This document shows positions 6,598-11,538 of a stretch of DNA of 11,538 bases, piece after piece (the stretch's first letter is position 1; each line of letters opens with the position of its first letter). The stretch comes from Eubacterium sp. UBA3782 (GTDB lineage: Bacteria > Bacillota > Clostridia > Lachnospirales > Lachnospiraceae). The translations under genes were made by a program, and so were the position numbers. A model generated the notes under the pieces. The model was not told the DNA's origin and ran no database searches. It was given only the letters and a program-made list of their open reading frames with translations. The stretch covers positions 1-11,538 of the forward strand of contig DFFG01000083.1 in the NCBI GenBank assembly GCA_002368795.1, written 5' to 3'.

Positions 6598-6970
6598 TTG
6601 TTTTTCTCCTTTCATAATCATCGAGCGCCTTCTGTATCGCCTCCTCCGCCAGCACGGAGCAGTGCATCTTGTAATCCGGCAGTCCGCCGAGAGCCTCGGA
6701 GACGGCCTTGTTTGTCAGCTTCATTGCTTCGCTGACCGGCTGTCCCTTGATCAGCTCTGTCGCCATAGAGCTTGATGCGATGGCCGAGCCGCAGCCGAAG
6801 GTCTCAAACTTCACGTCCGTTATGATGTCTCCATCGATCTTCAGATACATTTTCATGATATCGCCGCATTTGGCGTTGCCGACCTCACCGACGCCGTCGG
6901 CATCCTCGATCACGCCGACATTCCGCGGATTGCGGAAATGGTCCATTACTTTTTCGCTGTAGAGTGCCAT
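6590..6970 (-). CDS. iscU: Iron-sulfur cluster scaffold protein, IscU/NifU N-terminal type
   Basis: This 126-residue protein is the scaffold on which [2Fe-2S] and [4Fe-4S] clusters are built from desulfurase-derived sulfur. The family opening YSEKVMDHFRNPRNVG is followed by the three cluster-binding cysteines: C35 in GNAKCGD with the characteristic Asp37, C60 in FETFGCGSAIASSS, and C104 in KMHCSVLAEEAI preceded by His103. There is no NFU-type C-terminal domain and no LPPVK chaperone-recognition motif, so HscA-type chaperones are probably not involved. In this it resembles NifU-like scaffolds of anaerobic Firmicutes more than E. coli IscU. Start: ATG 6970 with AGGAGG eight bases upstream. It lies 52 bp after the desulfurase gene and overlaps cysK by 8 bp. 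Confidence 0.93.
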
Positions 6971-7022
6971 ATGTATATCCTCCTGTGTATGGTCTTATGC
7001 GTGTATGATCCCTGGCTTCTGC

Positions 7023-8210
7023 TCAAGGCAGGATGTATTCCCGCGTTCCGTTTTGCAGATCCCGCCATACCGGAGAGAAGCTGCGCAGGTACGTGACGAC
7101 CTCCTGTACGGACTGCACGATGTAGTCGATGTCCTCATCTGTGATGTCTTCTCCGATCGTCAGGCGGAGAGAGCCGTGGGCAACGTCGTGGATCCGGCCG
7201 ATGGCCAGCAGTACATGGCTGGGGTCCAGGGAGCCCGAGGTACAGGCACTGCCCGAGGAGGCCTGAATGCCTTTGCCATCGAGAAGGAGCAGCAGAGATT
7301 CGCCTTCGATCCCTTCAAAACAGAAATTGACATTGCCTGGAAGCCGCCGCCGTGCGTCGCCATTTAGTGCGCAGTGCGGGATCTGGCGGAGTCCTTCGAT
7401 CAGGCGGTCGCGCTTTTTGATCAGCTCTGCGGCTGTCTCGTCCATCTTTCCGGCAGATTCTGCCAGTGCCGCGGCCATGGCAGCGATCCCGGCGACATTC
7501 TCGGTACCCGCGCGCTTTCCGCGTTCCTGGGCGCCGCCCTCGATCAGGTTGGTGATCCGCACGCCCTTACGGACATACAGGAAGCCGACACCCTTTGGGC
7601 CGTGGAATTTGTGCGCGGAGGAGGAGAGCATATCGATATGTTCTGCCTTTACGTTGATCGGGATGTGGCCGACGGCCTGCACCGCATCGGTGTGAAAAAG
7701 TACGCCGTGGGTTTTACAGATTTCTCCGATCTCTGCAATGGGCTGAATGGTGCCGATCTCATTGTTGGCATACATGACTGTGACCAGACAGGTGTCCGGG
7801 CGGATCGCGGCCTCCAGCTCCTCCGGCCGCACGAGTCCGTCCTCATGAACGTCCAGAAGGGTAACTTCAAAGCCGTCCCGCTCCAGCCGCCGGAGGGCGT
7901 GCAGGATGGCGTGATGCTCAAAGGCGGTGGAAATGATGTGCCGCTTTCCTGCTTTTTTCCCCAGGGCTGCTGCGGTGAGCAGTGCCTGATTGTCGGCCTC
8001 CGAGCCGCCGGAGGTAAAGTAGATCTCCTTCGGGTCTGCCCCGATCACTCCGGCAACGGTCTTTCGTGCTTCTTCCAGCACTTCTTTAGCCTTCTGTCCA
8101 AGGGTGTATAGACTTGACGGGTTTCCGTAGGTCTCGTTCAGATGCCGGATCATGGTCTCAAGTGCTGTCTGGCTCATCTTAGTTGTAGCGGCATTGTCTG
8201 CATACAGCAT
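7023..8210 (-). CDS. nifS: Cysteine desulfurase, NifS/IscS family
   Basis: This 395-residue PLP enzyme converts cysteine to alanine and passes the sulfur as a persulfide to the scaffold IscU. Visible features are the opening YADNAATT, the stacking histidine in TAFEHHAIL (H100), the cofactor Asp in LFHTDAVQAVG, the PLP lysine in SSAHKFHGPKG (K201), and the active-site cysteine in the mobile loop SSGSACTSGSLDPSHVL (C323). The loop is the long group I form typical of NifS/IscS rather than SufS. No nitrogenase genes are visible, so general cluster assembly is the likely role. Start: ATG 8210 with AAAGGAG eight bases before. First gene of the operon with iscU and cysK, it is transcribed from a consensus promoter at 8375-8347 that carries an operator-like site. 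Confidence 0.94.
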   Translation of the reverse strand: MLYADNAATTKMSQTALETMIRHLNETYGNPSSLYTLGQKAKEVLEEARKTVAGVIGADPKEIYFTSGGSEADNQALLTAAALGKKAGKRHIISTAFEHHAILHALRRLERDGFEVTLLDVHEDGLVRPEELEAAIRPDTCLVTVMYANNEIGTIQPIAEIGEICKTHGVLFHTDAVQAVGHIPINVKAEHIDMLSSSAHKFHGPKGVGFLYVRKGVRITNLIEGGAQERGKRAGTENVAGIAAMAAALAESAGKMDETAAELIKKRDRLIEGLRQIPHCALNGDARRRLPGNVNFCFEGIEGESLLLLLDGKGIQASSGSACTSGSLDPSHVLLAIGRIHDVAHGSLRLTIGEDITDEDIDYIVQSVQEVVTYLRSFSPVWRDLQNGTREYILP

Positions 8211-8346
8211 GAGTAAACTCCTTTCATCTTGTCATTTTGTTCTGGAACGTATCACACGTTCCTGGCGCGTTCTGCACGGTGTGTGAGCACCTTTTGCTGT
8301 GCGCATCTGGGAGGCAGTCCTGTGTTTTTTCTGCCTGCTGGAGCTG

Positions 8347-8375
8347 ATTATAATCCTATTAACCTACTGTGTCAA
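8347..8375 (-). promoter_or_regulatory. Consensus sigma-A promoter of the nifS-iscU-cysK operon
   Basis: On the minus strand TTGACA (8375-8370) and TATAAT (8352-8347) are both perfect and exactly 17 bp apart. The predicted start near 8340 leaves a ~130-nt leader before nifS. The leader contains a 7-bp hairpin GGAACGT/ACGTTCC (8244-8262), clear of the ribosome binding site. The -35 box lies inside operator site 1. Confidence 0.85.
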
Positions 8376-8380
8376 TAGGT
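8362..8380. promoter_or_regulatory. Operator-like site 1, over the nifS promoter
   Basis: ACCTACTGTGTCAATAGGT is a near-perfect palindrome: ACCTACTG against ACCTATTG on the other strand, with 3 bp at the centre. It covers the -35 box of the leftward promoter. The same ACC-N13-GGT frame and the same right half AATAGGT recur in site 2. Its place and symmetry fit binding of the adjacent Rrf2/IscR-type dimer. Binding itself is inferred. Confidence 0.6.
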
Positions 8381-8398
8381 AAATAATGCGCAAACACC

Positions 8399-8428
8399 TT
8401 GCATTGCCTATTTACCCTGCAGTATAAT
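8399..8428 (+). promoter_or_regulatory. Promoter of the Rrf2/IscR-type regulator
   Basis: TTGCAT (8399-8404) and a perfect TATAAT (8423-8428) are separated by 18 bp. ATG 8460 follows with AGGAGG at 8445-8450. The -10 box lies inside operator site 2, which points to autoregulation. Confidence 0.65.
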
Positions 8429-8432
8429 AGGT
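8414..8432. promoter_or_regulatory. Operator-like site 2, over the regulator's own promoter
   Basis: ACCCTGCAGTATAATAGGT shares the ACC-N13-GGT frame and the AATAGGT half-site of site 1. The outer symmetry extends to TTTACC (8411-8416) against GGTAAA (8430-8435). It encloses the TATAAT box of the rightward promoter. Its start is 52 bp from that of site 1, close to five helical turns, so two dimers would face the same side of the DNA. Confidence 0.6.
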
Positions 8433-8459
8433 AAAATAAAAAACAGGAGGCATACCGGT

Positions 8460-8897
8460 ATGATTTCTACAAGAGGGCGCTACGCGATCCGGGTGATGAT
8501 CGACCTTGCGGAGCAGGGGGACGAGAATTATGTGCCGCTGAAGGACATTGCCAGCCGGCAGGGAATTTCAAAAAAATATCTGGAGATCATTGTAAAGGAT
8601 ATGGTCGCCGGCGGCCTTTTGCGCGGTGCGAGCGGAAAGGGCGGCGGCTATCGGCTGAACCGAAAGCCGGAGGAATATAATGTGGGAGAGATCCTGGAGC
8701 TGATGGAGGGGTCCATGGCGCCTGTCGCCTGCCTGGCGGAAGGCGCGGCCGACTGCCCGCGCAAAGATCTCTGCCAGACGATCCCCATGTGGTCCGAATT
8801 TGACCGGATGGTCCATGATTTCTTCTGGTCGAAAAAGCTGAGCGACCTGATCGGAGACGCGGCGGAAGAGAAGGACGCGGCAGAAGAAAAAAATTAA
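8460..8897 (+). CDS. iscR: Rrf2-family transcriptional regulator, IscR-like
   Basis: This 145-residue DNA-binding protein is a probable sensor of iron-sulfur cluster status that controls the divergent nifS-iscU-cysK operon. The N-terminal winged helix-turn-helix is typical of Rrf2 proteins: MISTRGRYAIRVMIDLA, then PLKDIASRQGISKKYLE as the helix-turn-helix, and the wing SGKGGGYRL. Three cysteines follow at 91, 99 and 105 (C-x7-C-x5-C), close to the spacing of E. coli IscR (92, 98, 104), which bind a [2Fe-2S] cluster. The Clostridia also have CymR-type Rrf2 proteins acting on cysteine metabolism, but those lack these cysteines. Cluster binding and the effector are therefore inferences from the residues. 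The C-terminal tail is a repetitive DAAEEK sequence. Start: ATG 8460 after AGGAGG. It probably represses itself through site 2. Confidence 0.9.
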   Translation: MISTRGRYAIRVMIDLAEQGDENYVPLKDIASRQGISKKYLEIIVKDMVAGGLLRGASGKGGGYRLNRKPEEYNVGEILELMEGSMAPVACLAEGAADCPRKDLCQTIPMWSEFDRMVHDFFWSKKLSDLIGDAAEEKDAAEEKN

Positions 8898-8898
8898 T

Positions 8899-8922
8899 AA
8901 ATATTGATAAATAATATTTTTT
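8899..8922 (+). terminator. Weak AT-rich hairpin after iscR
   Basis: AAATATT (8899-8905) pairs with AATATTT (8913-8919) around a 7-base loop and runs into six T residues (8917-8922). The stem has no G-C pairs, so termination would be inefficient. It begins immediately after the regulator's stop codon. Confidence 0.35.
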
Positions 8923-8954
8923 CCGTTTCTGCAACATTCCGGGGAGCCAGGATG

Positions 8955-9014
8955 TATCATAGGTGAAGAGGTAAGAAACAAGACCTCAGGCGGCCGGGGA
9001 AAATATTCCGGCCG
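8955..9014 (+). promoter_or_regulatory. Possible promoter and leader hairpin of the lipoprotein gene
   Basis: TATCAT at 8955-8960 could be a -10 box, but I find no good -35 (GCAACA 18 bp upstream matches only three of six). Downstream, CGGCCGG (8991-8997) and CCGGCCG (9008-9014) form a 7-bp hairpin without a T-run in the presumed leader. Both points are weak, but the gene needs a start of its own if the terminator at 8899 works. Confidence 0.3.
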
Positions 9015-9090
9015 AAGGAAGAACCGATTCATACAGACAGATTACAGCAAGACCCAAATACAGAAACACATGGGAACGGAGGAAAATACA

Positions 9091-9906
9091 ATGAAGAACA
9101 GAACACTTGCAATGGTACTTTCTGCAATGATGATCCTGAGCCTTGCAGCCTGCGGTCAGCCCGCAGCTGATACATCTTCCGCAAGCGCAGCCAGCGAGGC
9201 TGCAGCAGCGGTCAGCGAGGCAGAGGAAGACGCAAGTGAGGCGGAGGAAGCAGCGGCGGAGGAAGCCGTCAGCGAGGCAGAAGCGGCAGAGGAAGTCGCC
9301 AGCGAGACAGAGCAGGAGGCAGAAGAGATGGCAGAGACTCTTCCCGGCGGATGGCAGAAGCCCGAATCTCCGGTAATCACCGATGAGATCCGTGCCGTAG
9401 TGGAGAAGGCACTTGACGAACTGGTCGGCGCCAGCTACATCCCGGTCGCCTACATCGGCACCCAGCTGGTTTCTGGCAGGAACTACGCGATCCTCTGCAG
9501 AACAGCTCCGGTCGTTCCGGATGCGGTTGAGACTTACGCGATCGTGTATATCTACGAGGATCTGGACGGCAACGCAAAGCTGACAGATGTCAGAGACTTT
9601 GGTGTTGAGACCAACATCAACGAGCTGGCCGGCGGCTGGAGACAGGCCGAGGATCCGACCGTAACGGAAGATCTTGCAGCTATCTTTGCAGCAGCAACCG
9701 AGGAGCTTCTCGGTGTGGATTACACCCCGGCAGCCCTTCTTGGCACCCAGGTCGTCAACGGAACCAACTACTGCTTCCTGTGCGAGGCAGCGGTGGTCGC
9801 ACCTGGCGCAGCAGCAGAATACAAGCTGGTCTACGTCAACCAGGATTCGGCCGGCAACGTCACCCTGGGCGAGGTCGTTGACCTGGTCCCGGCGGAGGAA
9901 GCCTGA
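9091..9906 (+). CDS. Lipoprotein with two tandem cystatin (stefin)-like domains
   Basis: This 271-residue exported lipoprotein begins with a lipoprotein signal peptide with lipobox LAAC (C21 lipidated). An Ala/Glu/Ser-rich spacer of about 60 residues (23-83) would hold the rest away from the membrane. Two homologous domains then repeat at a spacing of exactly 95 residues: about 84-171 and 179-266. Each opens with PGGW or AGGW (GG at 86-87 and 181-182), has a helix, then a GTQ-V-G-NY strand (QLVSG at 125-129, QVVNG at 220-224), then NYAILC or NYCFLC, and two more strands. Gly-Gly, a helix and QxVxG-x-NY are the marks of cystatins and stefins, which inhibit papain-like cysteine proteases. Inhibition is an inference from these motifs. 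Start: ATG 9091 with GGAGG eight bases before. The upstream in-frame ATG 9070 has no such site. The strong terminator at 9987 follows. Confidence 0.75.
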   Translation: MKNRTLAMVLSAMMILSLAACGQPAADTSSASAASEAAAAVSEAEEDASEAEEAAAEEAVSEAEAAEEVASETEQEAEEMAETLPGGWQKPESPVITDEIRAVVEKALDELVGASYIPVAYIGTQLVSGRNYAILCRTAPVVPDAVETYAIVYIYEDLDGNAKLTDVRDFGVETNINELAGGWRQAEDPTVTEDLAAIFAAATEELLGVDYTPAALLGTQVVNGTNYCFLCEAAVVAPGAAAEYKLVYVNQDSAGNVTLGEVVDLVPAEEA

Positions 9907-9986
9907 GCGGGCGACCTGCCCGGACAGGATGAGGGAATAAGATAAAAGCACAAAGGCTTAAAGATATAAAGGCACAAAGACATAAG

Positions 9987-10030
9987 AAACGCGCGCGTTC
10001 CAGGACAATCCGAAGAACGCGCGCGTTTTT
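9987..10030. terminator. Strong bidirectional terminator between convergent genes
   Basis: AAACGCGCGCGTTC (9987-10000) and GAACGCGCGCGTTT (10015-10028) form a perfect 14-bp stem with a 14-base loop, followed by TTTTTCTAA rightward. Leftward it reads on into GTTTCTTATG. It separates the lipoprotein gene from the glycoside hydrolase gene, which ends at 10046, and can serve both. Confidence 0.9.
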
Positions 10031-10045
10031 CTAATCGTATGCTAA

Positions 10046-11500
10046 TCAGATGGCGAGGCTGACCTTTGTCAGGCATGCCGGATCAGCGGAGGGACCTGCG
10101 AGGAAGTCGTAGGATGTGTGCTCCAGAATCCAGGAATTCGTGGCCTCATCGTAGTATTTCAGCTCGTCCAGCGGGATGCGGATCTCTGCAGTCTTTTCCT
10201 CACCGGCAGCGAGGGACAGTCTGGCGAAGCCCTTCAGCTCGCGGACGTGGCGCTCGATGCCGGATTCCGGTACGGAGACATAAACCTGTACGATCTCATC
10301 GCCGGAGCGGCTGCCGGTATTCTTTACCGGAACCGTGACAAGGACGGCATCCTCCTCGCACACAGCGGCAGGCTGGCCGTAGGTGTAGGTCGTGTAGCTG
10401 AGGCCGAAGCCAAAGGGATAGGCCGGTACATTGCCGTCGCGGTCCAGCTTGCGGTAGCCGTGGTCAAAACCATAGGTGATGGCATTGGCAGTGAAGAAAT
10501 CCACCTCGGGCAGCTGTGCCTCATCCGCCGGGATGACGAAGGGAAGCTTGCCGGAGGGATTCACGTCGCCGCGAAGGACAGAAGCCAGAGCGCGTCCGCC
10601 CTCCATGCCGGAGTACCAGCTGTAGAGGATCGCTGCGGCGCTGTCCTCCCATTCCTTTGTGAGAATCATGGAGCCGCTGACCAGGGCAACGATGGTACGG
10701 CTGTTCAGCTCGCCGGCGCAGCGGATCGCATCGATCTCTGCCTGGCGCAGGGAGAGGCTCTTGCGGTCTCCGCCCACAGGCTTTCCGTCATCGGAGGTAT
10801 AGGATCCGCCATCGCTTTTCGCGCTGCCAAGGATGGCGCCGATAAGCGGGTTTCCATTGTTTTTGAAGCCCTGCGCCATCAGCGCGATGGTGTCGATGTC
10901 GCTGTCGGGCATGACATACTCGCCCTCGTCATTGTAATCGTTGCCGGCGACTACCAGGACGGCGTCGGCATCGGGTGCGAGACGGCGGATCAGATCGGTC
11001 TCCCACTCATTCACATGAAGGATCTTTACCTGGCTGCCGAATTTTTCCTTCAGGCCGTCCATCACGGTAATGACACTTGGCGGATAGACATTGCTGCTGC
11101 CATGGTCGCCGGTGTTGGCCTGGGCAGCGAGATGGCCGATGACCAGCAGGCTCTTTACATCGTCTGCCAGAGGAAGGGCCTGCTCTTTATTCTTGATCAG
11201 GACCATGGACTCCTCTGCCGCGCGGCGGGCCAGGGCCACATGCTCCGGGCAGGCGACCAGATCCTTGGTGTAGCTGATCGGATCCGGGGTATTCTCAAAG
11301 GTCAGCTGGGTCCGGAGAACGCGGAGAACTGCCTGGTCGATGGTTTCCTCGGAGAGCTTTCCTTCCTTTACAGCTTTTGTCAGCTCCAGTCCGAAATGGA
11401 CGGGGATAGGCATCTCCATATCCATGCCGGCCTGGATGGCTTTTGTGCCGTCACGGAGGGCAAAGATGAAGTCGGTGATGGTGAAGCCGTGAAGCCACAC
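10046..11500 (-). CDS. Glycoside hydrolase family 3, C-terminal two thirds (5' end broken)
   Basis: The 484-residue frame matches GH3 enzymes (beta-glucosidase-type, removing sugars from the non-reducing end of oligosaccharides). It begins just before the nucleophile region GFTITDFIFALRD (Asp10), followed by AGMDMEMP. The alpha/beta sandwich domain covers about residues 85-330, with VLVVAGNDYNDEGEYVMP (E192 or E194 a candidate acid/base) and GGDRKSLSL. A loop HGYRKLDRDGNVPAYPFGFGLSYT follows, then a fibronectin III-like domain (about 385-470) with KNTGSRSGDEIVQVYV. Most of the N-terminal barrel, some 200 or more residues, is absent. Upstream of the GTG at 11500 the frame is open for only seven codons, then closed by TAG at 11524-11522, and no ribosome binding site precedes the GTG. 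The gene is therefore truncated, or carries a frameshift or nonsense mutation, with the rest beyond the window. I expect the product to be inactive. Confidence 0.8.
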   Translation of the reverse strand: MWLHGFTITDFIFALRDGTKAIQAGMDMEMPIPVHFGLELTKAVKEGKLSEETIDQAVLRVLRTQLTFENTPDPISYTKDLVACPEHVALARRAAEESMVLIKNKEQALPLADDVKSLLVIGHLAAQANTGDHGSSNVYPPSVITVMDGLKEKFGSQVKILHVNEWETDLIRRLAPDADAVLVVAGNDYNDEGEYVMPDSDIDTIALMAQGFKNNGNPLIGAILGSAKSDGGSYTSDDGKPVGGDRKSLSLRQAEIDAIRCAGELNSRTIVALVSGSMILTKEWEDSAAAILYSWYSGMEGGRALASVLRGDVNPSGKLPFVIPADEAQLPEVDFFTANAITYGFDHGYRKLDRDGNVPAYPFGFGLSYTTYTYGQPAAVCEEDAVLVTVPVKNTGSRSGDEIVQVYVSVPESGIERHVRELKGFARLSLAAGEEKTAEIRIPLDELKYYDEATNSWILEHTSYDFLAGPSADPACLTKVSLAI

Positions 11501-11538
11501 ACGTCTGAAGACGCGTGCTTCCTAATGCCGCCGCTTCC

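Noticed and set aside
8211..8346. T-box or other cysteine-related riboswitch in the nifS leader
   Set aside because: The leader is about 130 nt, lacks a T-box sequence and a terminator/antiterminator pair, and shows only small isolated hairpins.

Overview
The window looks like chromosomal DNA of a fairly high-GC member of the Clostridia, most likely a gut Lachnospiraceae. The reasons are GC-rich codons, strong AGGAGG-type ribosome binding sites, a clostridial Y-family polymerase plus YolD-like pair, a NifS/IscU/IscR-type iron-sulfur locus, and a lipoprotein and proteins of a kind common in gut Firmicutes. This assignment rests on protein recognition only. No search was run.

Layout. Positions 1-561 are non-coding and filled with small tandem repeats: a 41-bp duplication ending in what reads as a stop codon, then a 55-bp higher-order array. 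A promoter follows. A damage-tolerance cassette lies at 562-2941: a Y-family DNA polymerase and a YolD-like protein, separated by 406 bp made almost entirely of two further minisatellites. A fourth minisatellite starts inside the 3' end of the YolD-like gene. Facing this cassette, on the minus strand (4296-3046), is a 416-aa protein with a PD-(D/E)XK-like C-terminus. It is preceded by the C-terminal stump of an AraC-type regulator and a good promoter. Positions 4496-5660 are a gene graveyard: C-terminal stumps of a polysaccharide deacetylase, an SGNH hydrolase, an unidentified protein and a rubredoxin. These are followed by a ~200-bp near-palindrome and a terminator hairpin.

The best-ordered region is 5662-8897. 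A divergent promoter region at 8211-8459 drives an IscR/Rrf2-type regulator rightward. Leftward it drives nifS-like cysteine desulfurase, then iscU-like scaffold, then cysK. Two matching operator-like palindromes (ACC-N13-GGT), 52 bp apart, sit one on each promoter. CysK makes cysteine, the desulfurase strips its sulfur, IscU assembles the cluster, and the regulator (three cysteines) presumably senses cluster status and represses both promoters.

At 9091-9906 is a lipoprotein whose exported part is an Ala/Glu-rich spacer followed by two tandem domains. Each domain carries a Gly-Gly and a QxVxG-N-Y motif as in cystatins (stefins). It converges, across a strong bidirectional terminator, on the C-terminal two thirds of a glycoside hydrolase family 3 enzyme (11500-10046) whose reading frame is closed by a stop just upstream of the catalytic Asp.

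The least ordinary items are the tandem stefin-like lipoprotein, the minisatellites that begin at gene 3' ends, the long palindrome at 5408-5604, and the paired operators of the iron-sulfur regulon.
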